DNA of 64,000 nucleotides, taken from positions 10,415,855 through 10,479,854 of the forward strand of contig JAEMBT020000006.1 in NCBI GenBank assembly GCA_018873245.2, given 5' to 3'. Source of the DNA: Archegozetes longisetosus. Lineage: Eukaryota; Arthropoda; Arachnida; Sarcoptiformes; Trhypochthoniidae. A model generated the notes under the pieces. It was not told the DNA's origin and did no database searches. It saw nothing but the letters and a program-made list of their open reading frames with translations. The translations under genes and the position numbers were made by a program. This document shows, piece after piece, positions 1 through 10,599 of this stretch. Positions within the stretch are counted from its first letter, which is position 1, and each line of letters starts with the position of its first letter.

Positions 1-1250
1 GAATCCGCGTTAAACCATTGGGCGTGGGCAAGTACTTTTGATCTTGTATCTCGATGGTAAATATGCTGAAACATCTTCCATTAAAATATTAGATCTTGGT
101 TAACTTCCGGATCGAGAGAAAAATATTATCCTCACTTTTAACATTCATCTATGGAACAATCCTTAATTTCAAAAATCATTTGATGCCCGCCTCCACTTAA
201 TTTCTTTTCGGGATCTCGCTCAAAAAATCAACGAAAATAAGGGAATAAATTTGGAAAAGTTTTAGAGTGGCTCAAGACCTGGAACGTCGATTGGCGACTT
301 CGGCGATTGGAGTTTTCATTTGATATGTGTTGCCTTTCATGGAAGACAGTTGAGTGGTCATTATTTCTATTACTACCAGGCATTCAACGGTACACAACTG
401 AGCCTGAATCTGCGGCTCAGTCGGCTCTGGGTCGGGGACGTTTCACCGATAGTCATCAGATCCATAATGGATACTGATTAACGGCTGTATAACGAATTCG
501 AAACACTCGTCATATAGTTAATTCTTGAAGCGTTCATCTGATATGCTTAAGACTTAAAATTGTGGAAACTGCGTGAAAAAACCCTTGAAATGGTGTGCAT
601 ACAACGGTGTTCATCGGTGGACCTATTGGAACAAATGATGATATACATCTCAAAGATTTTGTACACTGTTTCTAGAAATACAAGTCTTAAGCATATCAAA
701 TGAACGCTTCAAGAATTCTTAACTTTTGAAATTTTGAATATCGCTCCTTAAAAATCAGTGATAACGGGTGTTTATGCAGTCATTCATCAGTATCCATTTT
801 GGGTCCGACGGCTATCGGTGAAAAATTGTCGGTCGAACGTTTCGGACCCATAGTTTGAGGCAGATTCAAGCTCAGTTGTATACCACTGAATTACTGGGAG
901 TAATAGAAATAATGACCACTCAACTTTTCTATGAAAGGCAACACACATCAAATGAAAACTGCAATCATCGATTTCACTATATTCCAGGTCTTGAATCATT
1001 CTAAAACCTTTCCAAATTATTCCCTTATTTTCATTGACTTTTGAACGAAATCCCGAAAAGAAATTAAGTGGAGGCAGGGTAAGATGGTTTTTGAAATTAA
1101 GGTTTGTTCCATAGACGTAATGTTAAAAGTGAGGAGTTTTTTCTCGAACCAAAAGTAACTGGGATCTAATATTTTAATCGAAGGTGTATCAATATATTTG
1201 CCATCGAGCTACAAAATCTAAAGTGCCTGCCTACTGACAATGGCTTAACG
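1..1250. repeat. Imperfect long palindrome (foldback-like repeat), cut by the window start
   Basis: Bases 1 to about 480 return as an imperfect reverse complement at about 780-1250; for example GTTGCCTTTCAT in the left arm has its complement in the right arm. A second, inner pair lies at about 510-575 and 660-730 around the shared core CATATGCTTAAGACTT-like sequence. The arms are clearly diverged, so this is old. The right arm gives a 70-residue ORF on the minus strand (787-999) that matches no family I recognise. It looks like a foldback element or two head-to-head copies of one repeat; the left boundary lies outside the window. Confidence 0.7.
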
Positions 1251-1650
1251 TGGGTTCTCCTTTTAGAGACACTACCAGTTCATGAAATATGTCTATTCTA
1301 ATTTCTAATCTTCAAGAACGTAAAGCCGCCTGTGGTTATATTTACCCTTGAACGCGTTGCTTTCATCACTTTCAATAGTCCAACCTGGATCGCCAATTGT
1401 TCAAGCTGTATACTTGACTAAAATAAAAACAAGATATCGTCTGACATTAAGACTTATTTACTTTGGGGTTCAAAATCGTAAAGTTGACATCAACATATAT
1501 TTGCTACTTATTCAAAATTGCGTGCTGAAAATTTAAAAGTTTATTTCGGCTCAGGATTACACATATTAAAAAGCAATAGTTTATGTAGTGTTTTTATTCA
1601 ATATTTATTTCAAGAAAATGTATTATTAACGTCGAAACAATAGAAAGTTA

Positions 1651-1742
1651 AGTCGAGAGTAGTATATACACCCGTTCGGGACACTCCACTCCTTCGCTCA
1701 CTCAGTCATGTAGTTTCCCGAACGGGTGTATATATTACTATC
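1651..1742. repeat. Short hairpin repeat, copy 1 (other copy at 9487-9570)
   Basis: An inverted repeat of about 23 bp (1659-1681 against 1717-1740, core CACCCGTTCGGGA) surrounds a loop containing CACTCCACTCCTTCGCTCACT. The same unit, inverted, is at 9487-9570. Two copies with conserved loop and stem suggest a small mobile hairpin element. Confidence 0.7.
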
Positions 1743-2013
1743 CTTCCGAAACAATTGAAATGTCCTGAAACTGGTACGCAGAGCATCAGCATTTCTTTTA
1801 TTGTCATACAATGACATTGACGAAGTTTGGGAAATAGTACAAAATGAATGTCCAAGTAATGAATTGTGCTTAAAATTTCTTGAGTATGAGTTGTCGTAAG
1901 TGTTCGTATTAAGTGAAACAGTTACTTATATTTATGAAAGTAGACTAATCATTATAGATATAAAGAATGAAATAGTTTTTATAACTTTTAGATTTCACAT
2001 TAAATCAAATGAG

Positions 2014-4554
2014 TTAACATGATCTATATGATCTTGTCTCATCATTGAAGCCTTTTTTAGCCAGGTTATTATGAGCATCTGACCCTGGAAACAATACAAT
2101 GTACCGACTTCTACAGTCTTGCATTCGATATAATACAACGCAGCCACCACCAGTGTTAACTGAAGATGTTCGATCCCATGCTCCATTTGGAAGATTATAA
2201 CATTGACCATTTGATGAAGCATATGTGTAACGAGACTCAAGAAGTTCGCCACCAACTGTAAAGATTAGTTTTTGGTATCATATGTAAATAAGGATAGCAA
2301 ACTAAATCTTGAGCTACAAACTAAATTTATCCGCTTCAGATATAATTAAGATTTTACGTATACCATAAGGGAACTTCACAGTTAAATATGTTTTAAGATA
2401 TTAAAGCTTAATATTCTATAATATCGTGGGGTTAGAACTATAACATTCCAAATCGATTTTTTTTCGAAAATTGAGTTAATCATCGATTCTTATACTCTTA
2501 TGAATTCTTTATTAATGTATCAAAGTTATCGTAAAAGTTCAAAGCATTCCCTAGAAAAACTGAATGCAATTTTATTCTAAAATTTTTCAGCTCAAAAAGT
2601 TGGTGCTATAATATTCTAAATACATGAAAGCATTATGTTACAGGTTTTATCTTGTTTCTATCGTATTGTTTCAAAAGCATATAAAAATCTGTAAATACTG
2701 AATAGTAATTATTATTTTCAACATTTCATTTATCATATTTTCGATAGAATTTTTAAAAATTGATTTTCTAATAGAATACTTGCAAGGCAATTAATTGTAG
2801 GTTTATCTTATTTAAAACTTTACATACAATATATTGAGTGGTGAGAATTATAACATTCAAAATCTATTTTTTGTCAAAATTGAGTTAAGCACAGATTATT
2901 ATACATTGATATGTGCTCTTTAATTTTCACAAGTCAGTTTTTCAAATTTCATGTTCAATAGCTCACAAAAGCAGAATTTAGATGAGTGGTTGGCAAAAAT
3001 TCACATATTAGACGTTTATCAATGCTTTTTATAAGTGATAAATTTTTATCGTTATTTATTACATATATAAATTAATGAATTTTAATTAGAAATAATTAAC
3101 TCACATGCTTCCAAGTATTTTTTAAGTCGGTTTATCTCGATTTAAAGAGGAATTAAAGTTTAGTGCTATTCTAAGATTTTCATAAGAATTTATAAATTTT
3201 TAGTAATTAATCACTGAAATCATTAAATTTAAATAATTTTTAATAAAAATTAGATAATAATCTTTAAAAAAACTTTAAAAAATGTCTAAAAAATTTCACC
3301 AAAAAATATAATTTTTTAATTTTCAAAAATTACCTGATGAATTTGCTATAAAATACAAGAAAAGAATTATTTTATAACTTGTTTGTAATATTTAAAACCC
3401 TTTCTCTTATTTTCTGCTCAAAAAGTAATGAAATGCCTGTATTTTTAAAGATAGAATATTATGGCACTAAAATTTTGAACTAATTTGACTTCCATAATAT
3501 TCTAAATTAAAAGTTGGGTTCTCACAAATCATAGTTAGAAACGGTTGGGCACCGGTTTATTATGAACCTAAAGAGTAGTCAACACACCTATGAAAGTGAT
3601 GTGACTTACTTAAAATTCTACCCACTCATTCATGTTATATACTATGGTTAAACTTCAAAGTAGTTTTTCTCAAAACTATGTTTTTTCAATTTAGAATATT
3701 ATAGTTCTCACCCCACGATATATATTTAAGGGTTTATAATAAGTTCTTTATATAAAATATTCATAATGTATTGTAATTCTGGGACACAAAATAGCGAAGA
3801 CTTGATGTGTTTTATATTTCAAATTTTAAATCAGAGACGCTTTTTCTTGCACTTAACTCAATTACTCCTAAATAGTATTATTTACGCTCCTAAATAAATA
3901 TATTTTGCATTTTTGGTACTTACATTGATTATGCTGGTAAAATTTTACTCTGAAGCTCTCACCACCGTAATGAACGTCAGCACTGAAGCCTCGTCTTCGT
4001 AGTTCATTATGTTGAGAGTTTGAAGTGCCACCAAACATATCTTCGATAAATCTCTTTAAACTTTCATAGCACTGTCGAAGCAAATTAGTACTTTGTCGAT
4101 GTCCATCATCTCCCCCGGAACTTCTATCTAAATCTTCTCGATGTCTCACCGCTATTTCGCCGAAATGTAACAGCGTTCGCAACTCTCGCTCCTCTACTTG
4201 GTTACCTGAATAGATGGCACTTGAAAGTAACCCCGGCAGTGAATTTAGCATAGCGTCGAACCCGTCTCGACGACCATTCCAGTTGTTGTTGACTTCATTC
4301 CAACGAATCCCTCTTACTGCGCCTGGAAACTGACAAACCCAGTCATAGTCCGAGTGCTTGCCCGGACCAAATTGATTATAGGCAGTTGAATAGACTACGT
4401 CACCAAATTTAGTATCAAGAGAGGTGTATCTACCACCCAATAATCTTGCTATTAAACCAAATGCCATTTCATAGAAATTAAACTCAGCACTATTCTCAGA
4501 ACAATCATTACTCCAGTCAAGACCTCGTCTAATTCTTGTAATGAGTTTTTCCTT
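2014..4554 (-). CDS. Uncharacterised protein with beta/gamma-crystallin-like C-terminal domain (5' end not resolved)
   Basis: Two exons are joined here: 4554-3924 (631 nt, acceptor TTTTAG) and 2255-2014 (242 nt). The donor is CAAT|GTAAGT, the acceptor TTTACAG, and the phase-1 junction keeps the frame for 290 codons including the stop. The first exon gives an unrecognised region of about 210 residues with many charged residues and few cysteines. The second gives 79 residues whose pattern resembles a beta/gamma-crystallin or I36-inhibitor-like fold: GQCYNLP, then SSVNTGGGCVVLY, a DC-RSRYIVLFPG strand, and GFNDETRS near the end. The open frame starts at a splice acceptor, so at least one upstream exon with the initiator is missing; a segment at about 4575-4660 is a possible but unproved candidate. 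The 1.67 kb intron is mostly filled by a transposon (2422-3724). Function is unknown and the domain assignment rests on pattern alone. Confidence 0.6.
2422..3724. mobile_element. Non-autonomous DNA transposon inside the intron
   Basis: Terminal inverted repeats of about 30 bp start TATCGTGGGGT on the left (2422) and end with its complement ACCCCACGATA on the right (about 3710-3721), followed inward on both sides by AGAACTATAA. A related internal direct copy (GTGAGAATTATAACATTC) lies at about 2842, so the element is composite. The interior is very AT-rich with no ORF. The flanks are TA-rich and no clear target duplication can be called. Confidence 0.65.
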
Positions 4555-4590
4555 CTAAAATCAAAATAAAACTTAAGTACTAGTGTGCTG

Positions 4591-4609
4591 CCCGAGTCTT
4601 CGACTCGGG
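4591..4609. repeat. Perfect 8-bp stem hairpin
   Basis: CCCGAGTC-TTC-GACTCGGG is a perfect hairpin about 40 bases upstream of the acceptor of the crystallin-like gene. It may lie in an upstream exon or in the intron; no role is evident. Confidence 0.6.
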
Positions 4610-4689
4610 AATTCAGCTGCCTGTCAGATGTATTTATTTGAAATATTCTAAAATTAAGATAAAATATAAGACCCGATGTGTTCAATGTA

Positions 4690-5690
4690 TTTTTCTTAAT
4701 TTATATCGGCATTCAACCCGTCTGGAAACATAGTAACCATACATTGCAAAAATTGGATTATATTATCTTATTTTATTTTAACTATTTTAAATCTGTTTGT
4801 CGCAACAAAGTAGCGTATGCCCTATAATTCAAATTTCATGCAAACAGGATGAGCCAATTCAAGTCCCGTAAAATTTGAATCAAATGGCACGCGCGGGGAT
4901 TGTTGATGACAGACGGACGAACGGACGGACAAGGTCCACTTTTTCAATTAATAGTAATGGTGATATACAGACATTTAAAATTTTATACCTTATACTGGGT
5001 TAAGTTGAATAGCGGAACATGTTCACATGCAACCATTCCGAGAAAGTACATTACCATTAAAGATAATAAAACCTTCATATTGTATTAAGAGGTATTCAGC
5101 CTAAATTTATTAATTAACATAATAAACAAATAATGATCTAAGATACCATAGATTACAAGTTTTTGTTTAAAATTAGAGAGGCTTGGCTCTTAAATACTAT
5201 GAAGTAAGTTAGAAAATATCAAATCACCTTTTACATACAGTTTGAGGAGAAACTTGAAATTATTTTCTCAGGAAAAGCGACTAAAAAGCTTATTTCACAG
5301 ATTTCGAAGAACTGATATACTTGTAGTCTCCTTGTCTCAAGAAGGAGACAAATTAATGAGAAATCGGCGAATTCTGAGAACCAAAGATGTTTTTTATCAG
5401 AACTATGTGTACTTATTTGTCTTTCTTCCCTCATAGTCTTACGGTCATATAGAAGACGAACGTTTTATCTAGTTTATCTTTTCAAATATTTTTAGATTAA
5501 ATCTTAAGAAGAAGCCTTAACGATTTTTTACATGTTTTGAAGTGTTTTGAAACAGAAAAATTAATGTTCAAGTGTTTATTTGTGATAGTTTCAATGTCAC
5601 TGTGAAACTTTTGGCATTCACATCAATCTACTCCTAATGTGCATGCAACAGATATGCATACGTTCAAAGGACCTTTCCAACTTCCTATGG
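4690..5690. other. Intergenic stretch, no gene seen
   Basis: AT-rich sequence with a short run of GACGGACGAACGGACGG-type repeats at about 4907-4930. Overlapping small ORFs on both strands at 5231-5436 have no recognisable motif. Confidence 0.5.
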
Positions 5691-6420
5691 GAAGACTGCC
5701 TGTGTTTAGCCCTAACGATATATATATATATATATCATTGGATAGGTCTTGACGAGTAGGTCAACTTTATCTCTGGGCCCGACCTCGATAAACGTGTCCT
5801 AACGCCGCTAGAGGGCGAAAGCTGTAGCCCCGCCCCTTTACCGGTAGGCGTGGTTTGACCATTTATACCCACTAATTCGATCACGCTAAGTCGATATATC
5901 GATGTTGCATTTCGATAGCCTTAATAGTTACTAAGTTTACATGTACTTCGGACTTAGTCGATTTTCGGAAAAATGCCGATTTTTCAAAATCGCTTTTTCT
6001 CAATAAAATACACACCAATAGATTCCTCTCATCAAGACCTTTCCAATGATATATATGTAAAGATATAGTATTTTATTTTGTTTTAAGTTTGAAAATATAA
6101 TTTTATTTGTTGTTGACTGCTTTAGATCTATTGTACTAATGCTGTTAAACTTACTTTATTTTAGATGTATATAATGAATAAACATTAAGATGATAGGGCT
6201 ATTGACATCAAAAGGATTAGACTTTTGGACGACTTTAAAAACTTAATCCGTCGCCCCAACTTCAATAATCCAAATACTCAGACCCTTCTTACAATTTTAT
6301 TTGAAATACCAATAAATAATTAGGTATATGTTAAGTATAGAGAAAGAATGTAAAAGTTTAGAAGTTCAATACACTTCAACCTTTACATATATTATTGGGG
6401 CTAAACCACAGGCAGTTTTT
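5691..6420. mobile_element. MITE-like element with nested inverted repeats
   Basis: The outer terminal inverted repeat reads ACTGCCTGTG-TTTAGCCC at 5694-5712 and its complement GGGCTAAACCACAGGCAGT at 6398-6416. Inside it is a second, longer pair: ATATATCATTGGATAGGTCT at 5729 onward against AGACCTTTCCAATGATATAT at 6035-6056. The middle contains CCCCGCCCC and GGCGTGGTTTG, similar in style to the GGGCGTGGCT repeats at 58740-58830. There is no coding capacity. Confidence 0.6.
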
Positions 6421-6540
6421 GGAAAAATCCTTTGCTCACGTAGCTCTTCAGCATTGATTCACTCGTAGAACTGATCATCACATGATCAGTTACATGATTG
6501 TTTGCACAGATTAAGATGCTGTTAACACATTAAACTTAAG

Positions 6541-7336
6541 CAGTGATGCTCAACGCTCGAGCGTTTAGCGCTCGGTAGCGAGCGCGAACGTCGAGCGTTC
6601 TACTTTTGCCGAGCGTGAGTGGACGCTCGAGCATCTTACCCCCGAGCGCCGAGCGCGAGCGTTGAGCGTCAAGTCTTAGTACGTATCTCCCAAATTAGAA
6701 ATACAGTATAGATATTTTTTAATGCAAAATAGTTAGTATTTACTAAATATAAAATTTTACACAAAAATTTATGATTTATTTTGTTTTAAAGAATTTAGAC
6801 AGAATCTTTTTGAGTCTGAAACTAAGTGTGTTTACACATGAGAGCGTTTATGACAGAGAGACAGATAGAAATTGGTATAAAATGTACTATCAAAAAGTTC
6901 TAACATTTAAATCAATGATTATTCAAAAAGTTATAAACTTAACTTATATGTTATTTCTAGACTTTTTAGTGCTTTTAAATATAGACTCTAATGTATTGCA
7001 ATCTCTCTCTTTTATAAACGGTTTCATATCTTTAATATAAACATTTTATTTATATGACACAAGATTTTGAACTTAAGTATTTGTTTGGATGGTTTTCAAT
7101 CAGTGAGTATCATATATATGAAATTTATATACAGATAAAGTTACAGCTTAAATAAAATAAGTTAATTTTATGCAGAAAAAGCCTTACAATTCATGAACTT
7201 TGCTTACTTGACGCTCGGCAAACGCTCGGCGCTCCAGCGCTTCGAAAAAGTGAGCGTCGAGCGTTTCATTTTCCCCGAGCGTTAGCGCGAGCGCCGAGCG
7301 CCAATTTCTGACCGAGCGCGAGCGTGTGCATCACTG
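6541..7336. mobile_element. hAT-like MITE with degenerate GAGCG subterminal arrays
   Basis: The ends are CAGTGATGC at 6541 and its complement GCATCACTG ending at 7336, which fits hAT-type termini. About 130 bp next to each end is built from degenerate GAGCG/CGCTC repeats (6550-6670 and 7205-7325). The interior is AT-rich. The flanking octamers (AACTTAAG and GATGATCT) do not match, so no target duplication is seen. The right end abuts the truncated polymerase pseudogene exactly. Confidence 0.65.
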
Positions 7337-8668
7337 GATGATCTGGAGGAACAAGTTTATTACAATTTCTACATAATTTCTCTCCACATATATGCATGTC
7401 AGGAGATGTATATTTCCACATTAGAATCTTATTGCAACCATTTTTCTTACTACATTTCCAAACTGTTTCACATGTATTATTTTCCTTATGATTATCAAAG
7501 CACTTTTTACTAAAGAAATGTCTGTGACAACTTTTGCAGTTAATCCAGTTTGGGTTGTAGATTATTTCATTTGAATGCTTCTTACCATTACAAACACTAC
7601 AACGATAAGAAGCGTTCTTTTTTTCTTTTTCTTTCCTACGTTTATGAGTGTCTTTGTGATAGTATGGTTTTTTACAATTGTGACAGTAATAAATACTTCC
7701 CAAAAGACCAGTCATACTATTAATAACATTAAAATGATTCTTATTTTTGTATAGATATATATTTAATTGGCTTATCAGGTCGACTATATATACTTGAATT
7801 GAAACTTTCAGCACATACCACATTTATTTGAATATTTAATTTTTTCTCAATATTTTTAATATCTTTAAGAGTTAATCCTAAATCTCTATCTGGTATAGTT
7901 ATATCATGATTTTCAAGAAGTTTTAATGCTAAATCTTTTTGTAGTTTTCTTCCTTTTCTAATATATTCTATTTCATTTTCTGTTAACGATTCATCTGATA
8001 ACTGTAAGTCTGACATTATATGAGATTCATGATATGTTAAAAGCAGTAACAATGGCTCTAGGTACACATAAATTATCATTTTTTATTCTTGTAAAACACT
8101 TCTTTGTTTTTATATCTTGTTCTAAATTGATCATTTTTTGTCCTCCACTCTGTCCTTGAGGTATAGCTACAAATTGAATGTGAAAAGAACACTCATCTAT
8201 TGATATTTCTTCATTAGATGTAAGTTTATTTACAAGTTGGTTACTTAAAGTGAAGATAGGGTTTTGAGTATTTTTTACAGTTATTAATCCTGTAGAAATT
8301 GGGTGGTGTAATTCTGGATGAGTTACAATTAAGTTTATTTTATCTCCACTCCTTGCTAGAGTTCTTTTCTTAATAGTATCTATCAATTCGTTTAATACAT
8401 CTTCTAGTTGCTCAAGAGTAACATAATTAGAATTTATAATAATTCTATAATCAATTTTCCATGCTTTAAATTTTCTACTATATCTACTATTTATTACTAC
8501 TATCTCAAAGTTTGAAATTTTTTCTTTTACATATTCTTCTCCTATATCATATTCACGAGGCAACACACTAAATAATAAAACTTTCTTATGCTTTTTTGAT
8601 TTCAAATGTTTCTTGTAATTTGCTTTCTGTACCTTCACTTTACATGTTTTGCAATAGCGGAACAGAGC
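7337..8668 (-). pseudogene. Polinton/Maverick-type protein-primed DNA polymerase B, N-terminal part, frameshifted and truncated
   Basis: Three overlapping minus-strand frames continue one another. The first starts with a C2H2-like finger (CKTCKV...KKHLKSKKHKK, 8668-8600) and runs through LIVTHPELHHPISTG, then SIDECSFHIQFVAIP and RIKNDNLCVPRAIV, which resemble the N-terminal region of Polinton polymerases. A frameshift near 8030 leads to the ENEIEYIRKGRKLQ region and a second near 7745 leads to a cysteine-rich block (MTGLLGSIYYC, then repeated CxxC/H pairs to EKLCRNC). The polymerase exonuclease and palm motifs would follow, but the sequence stops at the hAT MITE at 7336. It is dead: two frameshifts and a 3' truncation. 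A diverged fragment of the same region is at 56300-56917. Family assignment is from remembered motifs, not a search. Confidence 0.7.
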
Positions 8669-8745
8669 AGCTTATCTACGATTCTTATCTTCCAATTATA
8701 AGGGATTATTTTTACAAGAGATTTCATAATTTACATTTCTAATAA

Positions 8746-9021
8746 ATGAAGGCAATGTATGAGAGTAATATAAGTGATAAAAAATTAAAACGGTGTTGCC
8801 ATTGTAAAGAAGAAAAACCAATAATATGTTTCAATAAAAATCATTGCACAAAAGATGGTTTACATAGAGAATGTAAAGAATGTAAAAATAATTATTACAT
8901 GGAAAATAAAGACAAATTATTTCCTAAAATTACTTGCTCTTGTGATAGATCTGTTTATAAATACTATCATGAAAAACATCTTCTAACAAGATATCATACA
9001 AACGTGTCTTTCATGACTTAA
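8746..9021 (+). CDS. Small zinc-ribbon protein, divergent partner of the polymerase (91 residues)
   Basis: The ORF starts at an ATG and encodes 91 residues. It has two CxxC pairs in the first half (RCCHCKEEKP, then CKECKNNYY), a KNH-TKDGL linker and a third CSC pair (ITCSCDRS) followed by YKYYHEKHLLTRYH. It lies back to back with the polymerase pseudogene, about 80 bp away, so the two could share a divergent promoter. A homologue with the same spacing of Cys, KSDGYNAECKSC and KIECEC sits in the inverted repeats at 53097-52777 and 57023-57347, again beside a polymerase N-terminus. This suggests an element-encoded nucleic-acid-binding protein. It is intact here although the neighbouring polymerase is not. 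Exact function is unknown. Confidence 0.6.
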   Translation: MKAMYESNISDKKLKRCCHCKEEKPIICFNKNHCTKDGLHRECKECKNNYYMENKDKLFPKITCSCDRSVYKYYHEKHLLTRYHTNVSFMT

Positions 9022-9114
9022 TTTACAACTTAGGTTTGACCTTGTATCTTTTTATCATATGCTATTCATATCTTTACTTTTCATCAAATACCCCTTTTAC
9101 TAGACCATAAATTA

Positions 9115-9385
9115 ACACAAACCTTATGGTTTAGTGATGAAAGCATTGGACTATGAATCCTTCGGCCGAGGGTTCAAATCATAGCAGAAAATGGGAGATC
9201 CTCCACTCAACTCTGAGTTAATATAGAGTGAGTGTGATGGATAAGAATAGTGCTCATAAAAAAGGGTGCGAGGGTTCAGTACTCATAGTAATATAAGTAA
9301 CGGATCCAACTCATCAAAGAAGTGGGAAAGTAAAGGGTGCTGAGTCCGGAAGGGGATGAGATGGAAGGGCACCCCTTTTGCAAAA
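9115..9385 (+). mobile_element. tRNA-derived SINE candidate
   Basis: The head at 9127-9185 looks like a decayed tRNA: an A-box-like TTTAGTGATGAAAGC, a middle GGACTATGAATCC and a near-consensus B box GGTTCAAATC. No acceptor stem closes, so it is not a functional tRNA. About 200 bp of unrelated tail follows (AGTGAGTGTGATGGATAAG...). No second copy was found in this window, so SINE status is inferred from the tRNA-like head only. Confidence 0.5.
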
Positions 9386-9486
9386 TTAATTTATCTTCTT
9401 AATTTATTAGTGTTTTTCATACTTTGGTATCCAATATTTATATGTTCTTACAAGATTTGGTATCTAAGATTTATATATTTTAAAGT

Positions 9487-9570
9487 GAGTAGTATTCTGT
9501 TCGGGAAACTACATGACTGAGTGAGCGAAAGAGTGGAGTGTCCTGAACGGATGTATATACTACTGTCGAG
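9487..9570. repeat. Short hairpin repeat, copy 2 (inverted relative to 1651-1742)
   Basis: The reverse complement of this segment matches the repeat at 1651-1742, including loop CACTCTTTCGCTCACTCAGT and the stem flanks. The stem is less perfect here (CTGTTCGGGA against TCCTGAACGG). It lies at the outer end of the left duplication arm. Confidence 0.7.
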
Positions 9571-10599
9571 TCTAACTTGCTGAATATCCGAAAAAGGTGA
9601 CTCAAGATATTGAAAAGTCTTGTTCTTGTTCGACAAGTTATCAGGAAATGATGTATGAACAATCGTTTTTTCGTATCAATTTATTCGAAAATTTAAACTT
9701 CATACTGAATTTGATTCAAAAGTTTAATATTTGAAAAACTTCTGATTTTAAAATCCACTTGACAGCTGGCTCAAATTTCCTCAATCATATTATATTCGGA
9801 TTAATTCTATCATGTTTTCAATTATGCTTATTTCAAGAGAATTGAGCTAAATGGCAATAATTAAATAAGTTTCTGAAATTCGATTTTTATCATAGGTATT
9901 ATTAAAGAACATTTTAATAAAAAAAATCGGATCTCAATTGTCGGTTCTGAATATTTTTAACTATTGTCGTGACATGTACCTATATATGGCTAATGATTAA
10001 CATCATTCAGAACTGTTAACACAATGACCATAACAATTGACTTGGTGTAATTCATAGTTAATTTGATATTTTAGAATAGGAAAATTTGTCATTAAATAAT
10101 TTAGAAATACCATATAGAATATATTAATCGTAAGTATAAGGAATGATACATTATTTCCATAATGAGCACCATAATCGAGATTGTTATTCCAATATTGAAA
10201 ATAATGAAAGCTCCCGAAATAGATTCAAGACGAATAACTTCAGAATCAAAATTGGGTTTCTTAGCCTGGTCGTATCTAGGATGGAATGATCTTATATTTT
10301 GTGACTCCGTTAACCATTTTTCGTAAAGTCCAGATTCAATGGATCGCAAAATACTATGAAATAATTAAGATTTTAATTTATCAAAGCAGTTATGATCACT
10401 TAAATATATTTATCCTTTGTTGTGAAAAATGAGTTTGGAAATACTGAATCCCGGCTATGATGAATTCGATTATGAATAATTTTTTATCTGAAATTAAACT
10501 CAACAAAACTTAATGAGGTGCACTTCACAAACTATTGTTACGAATATTTATATTTTTATGACTAAATTAATATTAGAACGTATCACCTTATATTTAGTA

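Noticed and set aside
5231..5436. Overlapping ORFs on both strands
   Set aside because: Mirror ORFs over a short hairpin-containing stretch, no motif and no splice context.
9121..9185. Functional tRNA gene
   Set aside because: A and B boxes are present but the acceptor and D stems do not pair; treated as a SINE head.
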